From the NCBI GenBank assembly GCA_036346275.1, contig CM070730.1, positions 47,414,918-47,478,917 on the forward strand: DNA of 64,000 nucleotides, read 5' to 3'. Below, piece by piece: positions 10,709-22,246 of the stretch. The notes under the pieces were generated by a model. That model worked only from the letters and a program-made list of their open reading frames with translations. It did no database searches and had not been told where the DNA came from. This DNA comes from Otatea glauca (taxonomy: Eukaryota > Streptophyta > Magnoliopsida > Poales > Poaceae). Each line of letters opens with the position of its first letter. Position 1 is the stretch's first letter. A program made the position numbers and the translations under genes.

Positions 10709-13300
10709 AAGGGCGGAAAGCGAGCACGTGTTCACAGCGATGTTGTACCCCGGAAAACCAGCGCGAGACCTGCGAAGGCAAAGAAAACCCGCCATGACCA
10801 CTAAGAAAAGGAGGCAAGAAGGAGGCGGCGCCACGATCGATCTTACCCCCGCTGCCGGTCTTCCAGCGAGAGACAAGCGATGACACCATCGAATCTCGAG
10901 CGATGCGCGCGATTTGCGTCCGGCGGCCTCCGCGCCACTGAACAACGCCGCCCGAAGCGACCGAGGATCCGCTCGGCCCGCAGCAATGGTGGCCGGACCT
11001 TTTGGGCCGTCAAGTGGCTCGATGACCCCCTGGCCGCCCTCGATTGCGGGAAGGGTCCTCATTTCGCCAGGTGGGCGGCCATACGAGGCTGCAACAACGC
11101 CACCCTCGATCACGGGCTCAACAACGGCGCGCCCAGACGGAGGCATCGGGGTGGACGATGGGCCGAAGCCACGACCGCCCGGCATATGAGTACGCACCGC
11201 GGCAAATTATCAAAGATGCTCGGTCGGCCCCACCACCACGAAGTTAAGCGAGGGGAACTTACTGGCGCCGAGCGGACGCGCGGCAACCTCGCCTTCTTTA
11301 CGGCCCTGCGAAGCGATTCGACTCTCCGGCTTTCCGAGGACTCGCCCGGGCGCAGCAGCGCCACCCTCATTGCGGCCCCTTGGCTCACGGTGCTCTGGCG
11401 GCACCCCAATCACGGCGTCCTTGGTGGCGCTTTCAACCAACCCTCTCGGTAGCCGTCCTCCTTGGAGGGCGGCCAGCGACATCTGCCGTGTCTGGGTCGG
11501 CGCCACGGCGGTAATCATCCTCATAATCCTCCTCCCGCCTCGCCTACGGACCCGAGGAAAGGTCGGTACCCTCAGACGCCGAGCGCCGCGATGGGGTGGG
11601 ATGGCGAAAAAGTGTCTGAGGCCGTGCAGCGTGACGCTCCTCGGCGGCGTGGGGCTTCCCCCTCGGGAGCTTGTTGCGGAACACATTGCTCATTTGCGTG
11701 CAGGGGCTCTCTCGTGGCCGCCTCTTATTCTTGGCAAAGCGAGGTTAGTGGGTGAACCAAAAGGAAGAAAAAGAAAGAAAATGGCGTGGCATCAAGCTCG
11801 AGCAGGTACCCCGAAGCTCGGGGTCTAAACTCACCACGACACGGTCGCCCCACTCGGCGTGGGGCTTCTCGGCGATTGCTTTGGGCGTCGAAGGCCGACT
11901 TCTTGCCCCCTCTTGCCTTTAGTCGGGCGAGAAATGGTAGCAAGCTGCTGGCGTACCCGTGAGCTCTTTGGTTGCCTACGAGGCTCTCCACAATAAGCAT
12001 CCGTCCGGCGCCCAAAGTAAGGACCAAGGTGAAAGGCTTTTACCTCATTGCTGCGCCCAAGATGTTCTTGGGGACGTTGTCGCCAGTCGAAGGAGTTGGC
12101 GGCCTTCCTAAAGATCTCTGCATCCTCGAGCGACCCATGCGGGCCTCGGTCCTGCGAGATCGAGAATAAAGCGTCGGAAGATAAGAGAGCCCGACCAAGG
12201 TCAGAAAGGATCCGAGATCGGACGACACTTACCCTACGTGACTTTCGGTGGCGTCGTACCACGGTGATTTCAAAGAAAGGTGCAACCTCCTCCGTAGAGG
12301 AGCACCCGATTCGCGAGTAGTCGAAAGCGACGTCGCGCCAGGCCCGCATGGCGCATGTGTGGATGAAGCGGCCACTTCACTGGTAAATCCGCCGAGTCCT
12401 CGGGCTCGGTCTCCGCTTCCTTCGGCCATGACGCCATTATAAGCAAGCCCGCATCCTCGCCCTTCTTTAAATAAAACCACTTCTCGCTCCACGGCGGCGA
12501 GTCGGGTCGGGATTTGGAGAAAGGTGCAAGGAGTCTGCCGCGGCGAGAAATAGAGGCACCCAGCAGGGGTCTTTGCGGTGCGGGACAAGGAGTAAAACGG
12601 AAAAGCGAGGGGTAGGGGCTGCCCAGAACCCCTCGCAAAGATGTCTTATGCGAAGGAGAAGGAGGAGTTCGGCACCAAGTTCACGAGCTCGATCTCGCCT
12701 TTGCGCAAGGACCCTGACCAAGAAGTCACTTTGCGGGTCCGCGGCCCAAAGAGCATGTCTTGCTCCGTGCTCACGATCTCATCGTCCAGGGGTTGCGGCA
12801 CTTTCTCCCGGAAGAAGCCGCCAGAGAAGCAGGTCCAAAAGCCCCAAAGACTCCATCTCCCTCATCCAGATTCTGCGGTGGCGTGCTCCTCCCAAACTTA
12901 GCCATAGAATCAAGGTCAAGAGGGAGGAGAGAGAGAGTGCAAATCAAGGGCTAGAAAGGCGTTGGCCTTGAGAGGGGCGAGGAGGAAGAAGGCAAAACAC
13001 GAGAAGCGGAAGTGAAATCCTAAAGGATGAGGCCCCACAGGTTTTAAAAGGCGCCTCATCTCTGACATCACCATCACCTCAAAGCGCTCGTGAGCCGCAG
13101 CGAGACAGCAAACGTCGGGGCCTTTCAAAAACCCGTCTTGGCGCGTCCCTCTCGCATCCTCTGAGACCCCATTCCTTCTTCCCCATCCACAAGGCCCACA
13201 GGCTTCACAGGCCCGTCAGAAAACAAAAAGCGAAGTCCAAATATGTGTCCCGATGGGGAATCCCTCTTCAAACAAGACTTGAGACTCAAGGCGCCTAGAG
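10709..13300 (-). pseudogene. Tat-1 antisense accessory gene (copy B)
   Basis: Second representation of part of the minus-strand Transposase_28-like gene. Blocks such as DSLHLSPNPDPTRRRGARSGFI (about 12467-12530) and GLAYNGVM (about 12430) match copy A. Copies A and B break the frame at different places, so neither is a faithful version and an error-free consensus might be more open than either. Count it once with 5423-8317. Confidence 0.6.
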
Positions 13301-13332
13301 TCTCGGACCGCTTCTTGAGCCTCGGGGCTGGT

Positions 13333-14357
13333 TGTCGAGGATCGGACTGACTGGCGCGTCCCAGCGACCGTGGCGTTCCCCCTCGTGCAGGGGCTGTTCC
13401 TAAGCCAGTGAGACGTCTCCGATCTACCGCCGGGCGCCAGAAAGCGTATTACGGTCGGGATCCGACCAAAGGTCTCAAGAGGCCATCGGGGACCTCTCAG
13501 AGCTCTTCCCGACACAGCGGGCGGGCTCCCGACCTCCGCATGGCCGGGCGGGTCCCCGACCCGGCCGAGCTAGGCTCCGACCTCAGCGGGGACGGTGTCC
13601 CCGACCCGACCAAGCCGGGCTCCCGACCTCAAAAGCGGGGCGGGTCCCCGACTCACCAAACCAAGGCAACCCCGCCAAGGACCGCGTGTCAAGGCCTCCA
13701 CGCCTTAGCGACCCGTGCCACGGATGGAGACAATCGAGTGACTATCTGAGAGCGGTGGCCATCTCCCAAGATGGTTTAATGACTGCCGAAGTCGTGCTCT
13801 CAGTCCCATCAGTCGGTCACATAACAATACGAAGACACGCCCTCTCCCGAGGCAACACCCACGTCATGCGTACCAACGTCAACGCTCGTAAGGTTCGCAG
13901 AGGCGTCACGCCATTTCGGAAATACCTAACATACAGCCAACTAGACTCTTGACCCGGCATGGGCAAAGCAGGCGGTGATCGGTCGTGAGCGAAGGGCGAA
14001 GCTCTAGTGTAGGCCACCTCGTCCTCTCCCAACTCTCGATGTAACCTGCCCCTTCCTTACGTATAAAAGGAGGCAGGAACCCCCGAAGGAGGGGGATCGA
14101 ACTCATCTCTCTAAGCCATTAGCACTCTCACTTGTAAACTTTGTGCAGTCATCTGTATTGAAGAGAATACAACGCCATCACACGAACTGGAGTAGGGGTT
14201 CGGCCGAACCGATATAAACCTTCGTCTCTGTTTGGTTGCACGGAGTTCCCTGCTTAGTCGCCGCCGAGGTGTCACCGGACGAACGAAGCTCTGGGCCTTG
14301 CCCTCCGTACGATCCTTCCCCTTCTTTCTTTGCGGTCGACGGTCCCGATCGTCGACA
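13333..14357 (+). repeat. Tat-1 3' LTR (copy B)
   Basis: The 1,025 bp LTR is bounded by TGTCGAGGATCGGAC and GTCCCGATCGTCGACA, imperfect terminal inverted repeats with TG..CA ends. A purine-rich tract (gcctcggggctggt) lies directly upstream. It contains a minisatellite (about 13527-13660) and a TATA box, TATAAAA, at 14062-14068. After the LTR the minus-strand frame of element G2 resumes (LLEEVDIGRGDRKR read on the minus strand at about 14358-14400), which fixes the insertion point. Confidence 0.85.
14062..14068 (+). promoter_or_regulatory. TATA box of the Tat-1 LTR
   Basis: TATAAAA followed by ggaggcagg, about 730 bp into the LTR, downstream of the U3 minisatellite and about 290 bp before the LTR end. 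Position fits the U3/R promoter. The same site reads tgataaagg in copy A (9347-9355), a conflict between the two contig ends. Confidence 0.6.
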
Positions 14358-15662
14358 GTCTTTTTCTATCACCACGACCTATATCAACTTCTTCAAGCAG
14401 ATCAGTGGACGTAAAGCCTTGACCCAACTTTTCAACTTCTTGAAAGTCTCCTATAGCTTCATAGCTATCCGTTGTTTGCCGATAGCTTTGCATTTTGTCT
14501 TGTAATACCTTCACTATTTTTCTTGTCCCCATCGGCGCAGCACTTTGTTTGCCCGATCGAATGTGCCTGGCTTGACACTGATCGACATAAGTCCTGTCTT
14601 GCTTACGCAGATGAAATCACAATCCTCTAATGTTTTTCCTGATATACACCTTGCTTCTTCATGTTGCCAATTCGCATCAGCACTGGCCATGGCAATGTGA
14701 GCCGATGTGTCAGCTGTGACAATCTCAACTTGTTCTCCATTCCATTGAACAAGTGCTTGATGCATAGTTGACGGGATACAGCAGTTGGCATGAATCCAAT
14801 CTCTTCCAAGCAGAACGCTGTAATTCGCTTTGGCATCAATAACAAAAAATGCGATCGGCAAAGTCTTACTGCCGATGGTCAGTTCTGTAACCATGACACC
14901 TTTAGCTTCTGTGGGATCGCCTATGAAGTCGTTTAAAACCATGTTAGTTTTAATCAAGTCTTCATCGGACTTACCCAATTTCTTGCAAGTCGTGTAGGGC
15001 ATCAAGTTTACTGTGGCTCCGCCATCTACCAGCATCCTTGATATTGGCTTTCCATTTATATATCCTTTAAGATATAATGGTTTCAAATGCCGATGATCAT
15101 CTCTTGGTTTCTCGAAGATTGTGTTTTGGACTCCCGAGCAAGATTGGGTAAAAGTTTCTTTAGCCGAATCAGTTTTGATTTTGAACTCCGCTGGCAACGT
15201 GAACACCATGTTGATATCCATTGGGGGTGTATCATCCCTAATCATAGGAGAGTCTAGATCGTCTGCCGGTTCAAAATCTTCTTCAGCTTGTTCTTTTTTC
15301 TTCCATTCTTTCTTGACAATTTTGATCGGACGAAGCTCATTGAAAGTTTCGTCCCTTTGTTTCTCTGCGTCGGCTTCCCGGATCTCTTGAGTTCTTAGCC
15401 TCTGAAGTCGTCTGCGTTGTGATCGGCTAAGGCCAGACGGACACCATCTAGGCTTAGGCTCTACCGGTTTTCTAATCTTGCCGACGAGATTATCTTGGTC
15501 CATGTTTGACCTTCGCGTTTCGGCCTGTTTTGGTTCTTGCTTTGGTCCAGATATCCTTTCGTGAACAGATCTTCTGAAACCTTCGTTGTTACCCCAAATC
15601 GGCCCAGACAACCTATCTTTAGCCGATTGCCTTGGCCAATCATCGCGGGGGTAATGCTCCAT
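14358..15662 (-). CDS. G2 polyprotein segment with retropepsin-like protease
   Basis: An open frame of 382 residues (15662-14514) continues the G2 polyprotein. It has a basic stretch CPSGLSRSQRRRLQRLR at about residues 74-90. The protease active-site motif LVDGGATVNLMP lies at about residues 211-222, and the second protease block VLLGRDWIHANC follows. The frame shifts near 14520 and then continues as SYEAIGDFQEVEKLGQGF and LLEEVDIGRGDRKR until Tat-1 interrupts it at 14357. RT would follow. This is the best preserved part of G2. The true polyprotein starts in the gag region, so the first Met here is not a real start. No complete enzyme is encoded in the window. Confidence 0.75.
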
Positions 15663-15794
15663 CGGGCACGTATATGGGGACGGCAGTGCTACTCCTCTTT
15701 CCCAACAAAACTGCCAAAAAGGACATCTTCTATGGGCCCTTTCTACATTTTCAGCGTGATATAAATTATTCGACCAGCGAGCAGGATATCGTGG

Positions 15795-16307
15795 TCAGCT
15801 ATTCATCTCTTCATATTTATCCATCAATTGTGAAAAAGTTGGTCCCGACCTTTTGGCCGATTGCTTTGATGGCGATTTTTCAGCTTTGTACCATTTACCC
15901 ACCCGAGGATTACCCTTGGGTTTAATGGTCCTCGAATTTTTTCCCTCGTGATCGGCTTCTATTTGTAATGAGCCGATCGTAATTTTTAGCGTTTGACCAG
16001 CGTTTGAATTCGGCTGCATATCGACCTGCCGATCCTTCTTTGGCTCATCATGCATCGGCTCCTTTCCTTTAGCCGAACATTGAACCATGTTGATTGGAAA
16101 TGGGTCAGCATCAACTTGCATGGTCGGCTCATCAGCAAATTTTAGTCGACCGTCCTCAATAGCTGACTGGATCTGTTGACGGAAAATATTGCAGTCATTA
16201 GTATTGTGGGAAAAAGAATGGTGCCACTTGCAATACCTGCGTTTCTTGATCTCATCAGCCGATGGTATAACATGTCCCTCGGGTAACCGTATTATCTTTT
16301 CTTGCAA
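15795..16307 (-). pseudogene. G2 gag C-terminal region with zinc-knuckle-like motif
   Basis: A 170-residue open frame. Near its start, YCKWHHSFSHNTNDCN gives a C-X2-H..H-X4-C arrangement, the variant knuckle found in many grass gypsy gag proteins. It is followed by IFRQQIQSAIEDGRL, a conserved helix after the knuckle. It then runs into a Lys/Ser-rich linker and ends with PTFSQLMDKYEEMNS. It should be continuous with the gag frame above and the protease frame below, but a frame change separates each pair. Confidence 0.7.
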
Positions 16308-16435
16308 TAACAGATCAAAAATACGATCACATTTGGAAACATCAAAGGCATATTTAACTTCCGACTTATTTCTAGTCGGCTTTAGCCAAGAACAGACTAA
16401 GGACTTTTTAGATCCCTTTACCCATTCGGCTATAT

Positions 16436-17288
16436 TTATTTACGCTTCATCGTCTTACGAAGAATCATCGGACAATATTCGACCATATTGACTTTGGCCT
16501 TGTCCTTCTCCTTACTATTATTGTTCTTGAATCTATCTTTAAACGCTTTACTATCAGGGAATCGGCTTTCTTGAGCCGATACATGATGAAGCAAGTGACC
16601 TAAGTCAGAGAACTCTTGCCCTCCAAACTTTTCCCTTAGCGGAGGAATCAATCCTTGAAACGCTAAATCAGCAAGTTGATTATCGGGCAAAGTGACGCTA
16701 AAACATCGATTCCTAGTTTCCCTAAACCTTTTAATGTAATTAGTTACCGATTCCCCAAATTTCTGACGGACAGAGCTCAGATCAGAAATCCTAAGCTCCA
16801 AACTGCCCGAAAAGAAGTATTCGTGAAATCGGCTTTCCAAATCGTTCCATAAATGGACCGAATTCGGAGGTAAATAGGTAAACCAGGTAAAAGCTGCTCC
16901 GGATAATGACAATGGGAACAGTCTTATTTTTAATCCATCGGACTGAGCCGCTTCGCCACATTGTGCGATAAAGCGTCTGATGTGTTCCAAAGTTGTAGTT
17001 GAATCATCGCCAGAGAATTTCGCAAAATCTGGTACTCTGAAATTATGAGGGTATGGCATACGATCTATGTAATCAGGATACGGCTTTCTATAGCCGATAA
17101 CCTTTACTTTAGGTTGTATGCGAATTGGTCCGTAAAGCAATGGAGATCCGATCATTAATTTACATTATCGGCCATTGGCATAGCGGGCCCTTGATAATGT
17201 TGGTCATAGTTGGCGACTGCCCCGAGTGCAAGCTCGGGTTGCCAATATCTTTGCATCATCGTAAGGACCGATTCCACAGATTGAACCT
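16436..17288 (-). pseudogene. G2 gag (Retrotrans_gag domain)
   Basis: A 239-residue frame (17155-16436) carries the gag core: FRVPDFAKFSGDDSTTTLEH, then FPLSLSGAAFTWFTYLPPNS, LWNDLESRFHEYFFSG, and VTNYIKRFRETRNRC. This is the capsid-like Retrotrans_gag domain. Upstream the frame continues beyond the first Met: a segment reading VESVLTMMQRYWQPELALG leads in and is separated by a single TAA at about 17156-17158. So the Met at 17155 is not the real start, and gag extends to at least 17288, where T3 LTR sequence begins. Confidence 0.75.
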
Positions 17289-19138
17289 TTGTGTTTTACC
17301 GCACTAGTCCTGTGATCAACGCTAGTGCACACACTCAACATTGGTACATATCACATCATACTCAACGATAATAGAAATAGTAATTCATTTATTGATATAG
17401 CTAAGTGTATGATCTTATGACCAACTTACATTATTAAGCCACGCAGGGCAAGACTGGAAATATAAGCTAAGAATTAAGCAGCGGAAAGTAGAAAACGAAG
17501 ATAGCTCATTAGTTCACCACAGGCAACCGACAAGGCTCGGACCCTAATGACTCGCGTCTTCCTGGAACTCCTCCTCCAACACAGGTGTAGATTCTTCGAC
17601 TGTTGATTATTGTTGTTGGCAAGGGTGAGTACTTAAAGCACTCAACAAGTTGTGCACAGAATGCAGTTCTATATAACTATATGCAAGGCTTATTGCAAAG
17701 GATAGGCTATCATGGCTATTTTGCAACAAACAGCATTTATGAACGAGTACAATAATTAGATTGTAAAGACTGTAAAACAAATAACAGTAGTAAATAGATT
17801 CAATATTTCTCAAGTAAACAAAGTTTCCAATCCTAAGTCAAATTCCATCTTCCACATGGCATTCTGCCATCCCAACCAAGTTGCCCATTTAATTAAGCTA
17901 ACCCTTAACTGTAATTCCCGAGCATTGCTCAATACCTCGAGCACGGCTATCTGAATAGTTTCACACTCTGCAGAGGTTATGCACTTTACCCACGCTGATA
18001 CAACCAAACACCACCAAGGCGAGTGATTATAACAAAGCCTTTACAATGCGCCGCTTAACCGTACCACCCGCTAAGGTTTCAACACTAGTGGGACTGGTTA
18101 CCACATCCAGGGCCCCCCCTCTTGCGCCATGTGAATTACTCCATAACTCGGGAACTCACACCGACCAAGATAGTACCAAAGCTAAGACATTGCAAATTAA
18201 TCAGCTAGGCTGGCCCATACCAGACATGTGGTTGCATGATTTGACTCAGGTCAAAGGCTTGCAAGGTTAAGTCCTTAGAGTGATCAAGGCAAGACATCTA
18301 CATACCCTGTGCCCATCGGGCCCACCTTGGCATACTCGCCCCTTGTCACTTGCCCCAATCTAAGTGATTATCACCCAAGTTGATTACCAGGCACCACGTG
18401 CTATCAACAATTCAACATCGTTGCGTGACATGACTCGCCACAACTCAATGTCATTGTGTGATCCCACATGACACACAAGTTCATAACATCGTTCCATATT
18501 CCATTAGTCAAGATTAATTATCAATGATTCAAACACATGTGATGACGTGGCATGGCTAAGCAACTAATACGGTCTAACCATCCCATGTTGATTATCATTA
18601 CTAACCAACTATAATGAACCAATCTAGGGTGACAATGGATCATGGCATACAATGACAAGGTAGGGTATAGATCATATGGGTAGATTAACTAGATCCCAAT
18701 TTATATTGAAACAATTGTATACTTGAAACACTATGCAATAAAGTAAAACAATATAGAAATTTTATAAACATGGGTTCAACATGATCAAAGCACAACATGC
18801 CTGGGAATAGGTCCTAATCTTGGTCTGGAGCTTGCTCTTGAGTCGCTGGATCTTCCTCCGATGCGTCGCACAATTCAACGTCTACGCGTACCGAAGGAGA
18901 AAAGAAAATAAATACCAAAACATAGAGCAGCTAAACTCCAAAAATCAAATAAAATTCACCATTAAATATATATCAATTTTACAAATTTTTAGAAATTTGA
19001 ATCACTCAAATCCGAGTTAAAATGCAAAAGTTATAACCTTTGGAAGTTTAAATAAATACTGAAATTACAAAAATTAGAAAATCAGATTTAACCGAATTAT
19101 TTTTAACTGAAAAACCGATTTTTGACGTCAGCGTGACC
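17289..19138 (-). repeat. T3 left LTR, first (outer) partial copy
   Basis: From gtgttttaccgcactagtcc this copy parallels the right LTR (26447 onward), but it lacks the first roughly 35 bases including TGTCGGGACCC. It stops at gacgtcagcgtgacc near 19138. There the sequence restarts at tacatatcacatcatactc, which is also found at 17345. So 17345-19138 is a tandem unit of 1,794 bp whose second copy begins at 19139. Short frames here are not genes. Confidence 0.75.
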
Positions 19139-22070
19139 TACATATCACATCATACTCAACGATAATAGAATAATAGTTCATTTATTTATATAGCTAAATG
19201 TATGATCTTATGACCAATTTACATTATTAAGCCACGCAGGGCAAGACTGGAAATATAAGCTAATAATTAAGCAGCGGAAAGTAGAAAACGTAGATGGCTC
19301 ATCAGTTCACCACAGGCAACCGACAAGGCTCGGACCCTAATGACTCGTGTCTTCCTGGACTTCCTCTTCCAACACAGGTGTAGATTCTTCAACTATTGAT
19401 TATTGTTGTTTGGCAAGGGTGAGTACTTAAGCACTCAACAAGTTGTGCCTGAAATGCAATTCTATATATCTATATGCAAGGCTTATTCCAATGGATAGGC
19501 TATCATGGCTATTTTGCAATAAGCAGCATTTATGAACAAATATAATATTTAGATTGTAAAGACTTGTAAAACAAATAGCAATAATAAATAGATTCAGTAT
19601 TTCTCAAGTAAATCAAGTTTCCAATCCTAAGTCAAATTCCATCTTCCACATGGCATTCCGCTATCCCAACCAAATTGTCCATTTAATTAAGCTAACCCTT
19701 AACTGTAATTCCCGAGCATTGCTCAATCATGAGCACGGCTATCCGAATAGTTTTACACTCTGCGGAGGTTATGCACTTTACCCACGCGATACAACCAAAC
19801 ACCACCAAGGCGAGTGATTATAACAAAGCCTTTACAATGCGCTGGCTTAACCCGATACTACCCGCTAAGGTTTCAACACTGGTGGGACTGGTTACCACAT
19901 CCAGGGCCCCCCTCTTGCGCCATGTGAATTACTCCATAACTCGGGAACTCACACCGACAGCGATAGTACCAAAGTTAAGATATTGCAAATTACTCACTAG
20001 GTGGCCCATACGGACATGTGGTTGCATGATTAACTTTCAGTCAAAGGCTTGCAAGGTTAAGTCCTTAGAGTGATCAAGGCAAGACATCAACATACCCTCG
20101 CCCATCGGGCCCACCTTGGCCTCCTCGCCTTGTCACTTGCCCCAATCTAAATGATTATCACCCAGTTGATTACCAAGCACCACGTGCTATCAACAATTCA
20201 ACATCGTTGCGTGACATGACTCGCCACAACAACTCAATCTCATCGTGTGATCCACATGACACACAAGTTCATAACATTGTTCCATATTCCATTAATCAAG
20301 ATTAATTATCAATGATTCCAACACATGTGATGACGTGGCATGGCTAAGCAATTAATACGGTCTAACCATCCCATGTTGATTATCATTACTAACCAACTAT
20401 AATGAACCAATCTAGGGTGACAATGGATCATGGCATACAATGACAAGGTAGGGTATAAATCAATTTGGTATATTAGCTAAACCCAATCTAATTTGAACCA
20501 ATTGTATACTTGAAATATATGTAATAGGGTAAAACAAATATAGCAATTTTATAAACATGGGTTAAACATGATCAAAGCACAACTTGCCTTGGAATAGATC
20601 CTGATCTGGTTCTTGAACTTGCTCTTGAGTTGCTGGATCTTCCTCCGAAGTGTCGCACAATTCAATGTCTACGCGTACCGAAGAATAAAAGCAAATAAAT
20701 ACCAAAACAGAGAGCACATGAACTCCAAAAATCAAATAAAATTTACCATTAAATAGACCTCAATTTTACAAATTTTTAGAAATTTGAATCACTCAAATCC
20801 GAGTTACGATGCAAAAGATATAGCCTTTTGAAGTTTGAAATAAATACTGAAATGAACAAAAATCAGAATTAACAGATTTATTTTTAAATCGAAAACAGAT
20901 TTATGACATTAGCGTGACGTCATCGTCGACGCCACAGCCCGACCAACGGAACTTGACACATGGTCCCGGTGCATAGACCTGGTCCAAGGATTGGATTGGG
21001 TCCACCGTGGACCGGGCCTATGGCGCCTCGGTGCCTGTGCCCGCCACGCGGCACGATCTGATTGGCCACTCGCACGGTTTGATCTGATCCGTAGAAGACC
21101 GATCGGACGGTCAGCGATCTCGCGCGACGTGGCAGCGCATCCACCGTCAAGTTTGGATCCGACGGCCCCAAGCTTCTGGATCCGGCGATGGAGGCGCGAC
21201 GGCGGGTTCTTACCGGTGACAAAGAACACGACGCGCTACGCGGTGCTCCGGCGAGTTCTGGCGACGAAAATTTGCGGGTTCAACGCGGCTCGGTCCGGCA
21301 AACTCGAAGATGGCACCGGTGACGGCGAAGGCTCAACGGCGGCAACGAAATCGAGCGAAAACCCCCACGGTCCGAACCACCACTCCGGCGAGCTTCCTCG
21401 TGCGAACGACGGCGGCTTGAAGCTCCGGGCTTTGGGAAAGATGCGAGGCGCGAGGTGAGGGTTTCATGCCCGACGGCGCTTTAAATAGGCTGCAGGAAGG
21501 CGTCGCGGACGGACTCGAAGATGACCCGTGGCGGCGCGCGATTCGCGGCGACTTCGAGAGGTGACGCGGACGCATCCGGCGCGTCCCACGCGTCGCTCAT
21601 CCGACGGCTCGTCGAGCGCCTCGCCACGCGGACAAATCTCGGCGCCCGTCGAGATCAGCGACGCAGATCCAGCGGCTAGGGTTTAAAGCAACGGCCGATT
21701 GGGCGCCCGGCGGGCCTCACGCGCCAAGATGTTGGGCTTGGCCCAATCACTGCTCCAATAAGATTTTCAAAACTTTATTAATTTAAATAATTCTAGAAAT
21801 TCATTTAATTGGTTTTAGGCAATTAAATTATCAGGAAAAATCAAAGAAAATTCTCAAAAATACTTTGAGACATTCTGGACTTAAATAAAATATTTTTGGC
21901 AAAACTTTATTTTAACTTTGCATAAATTTAAATAGATTTGAACAAAAGGTCAATATTCATAATTTAAAATTAATTCAAATAAATCCAGAAAAATCCAAAT
22001 AAATTCCAAAAAATCATAAATGCACAATTAAGCAATAAAATAATATTTGGCAAATTTTTGGGATGTTACA
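19139..22070 (-). repeat. T3 left (3') LTR, second copy reaching the polypurine tract
   Basis: It begins inside the LTR (lacking about the first 85-130 bases) and runs to gggatgttaca at 22070, matching the right LTR end (ggatgttaca, 29609). Read on the minus strand it starts TGTAACATCCC directly after the polypurine tract. A GC-rich block (about 20920-21720) holds a minus-strand TATA-like ctatttaaag near 21480-21490, the probable U3 promoter. The two left copies resemble each other more than the right LTR; for example both carry the same short block at 17990-18040 and 19785-19835, where the right LTR has a longer, different one. Confidence 0.8.
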
Positions 22071-22082
22071 AACCTCCCCTTA
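22071..22082 (-). promoter_or_regulatory. T3 polypurine tract
   Basis: Minus-strand taaggggaggtt directly precedes the LTR start TGTAACATCCC. This is the plus-strand DNA priming site and fixes the inner edge of the 3' LTR. Confidence 0.8.
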
Positions 22083-22109
22083 ATGAATCTCAGGCCAGAG
22101 ATTCAGGGC

Positions 22110-22246
22110 TAACTATAGAATAGGTTCGGAGATTCTGACTTCAAATCTTCTTCTCGCTCCTAATTTGCTTCACTTTCAAATGATTGCTCCATGAACTCGC
22201 ATAAGCGAATAGACTTGTTTCGGTCTTGCGCCCATAACCTCCAAAA
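22110..22246 (-). pseudogene. T3 chromodomain remnant
   Basis: Just after the stop that ends the long pol frame (TAA at 22247-22249), the minus strand still shows the end of a gypsy chromodomain in mixed frames: NKSIRLCEF, then FESEAN, a stop, and EREEDLKSESPNLF. The family consensus here is close to VQWSxHxxxEATWEREDDLKxxxPxLF. The TAG at 22160-22162 sits where Trp of ATWERE is expected. Other frames hold SWSNH (22195-22215). The chromodomain normally guides integration to particular chromatin, so any product would lack targeting. Confidence 0.6.

Larger units (their letters stand above)
10709..15348 (+). other. Direct duplicate of 5969-10608; probable unmerged contig overlap
   Basis: The first bases after the gap (gcgagcacgtgttcac and on) match 5969 onward. 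The match continues colinearly through the antisense gene, the Tat-1 LTR and the G2 protease region up to gacgaagctcattgaaa at about 15346, which is exactly where copy A ends at 10608. Both copies are in direct orientation and about 4.64 kb long. Differences are small indels and short substituted patches, not block rearrangements. A real tandem duplication would not be expected to have both outer limits set by an assembly gap. Confidence 0.9.
14358..17288 (-). mobile_element. G2: Ty3/gypsy fragment (gag to protease), minus strand
   Basis: A 5' part of a gypsy element: gag (16436-17288), zinc-knuckle region (15795-16307), protease (14358-15662). RT and integrase should lie at lower coordinates, beyond the Tat-1 insertion and outside the window. 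On the right the gag frame runs into the LTR of element T3 near 17288 without a 5' LTR, so G2's start was removed. Codon use is AT-richer than in the Tat elements. I do not assign a family. Confidence 0.8.

Noticed and set aside
10529..11197. Frames running through the 100-N gap
   Set aside because: They depend on unknown bases and join two unlinked contig ends.
20991..21458. 155-codon plus-strand frame in a GC-rich block
   Set aside because: It lies entirely within the T3 left LTR and has a diverged counterpart in the right LTR (28326-29091) that does not keep the frame.
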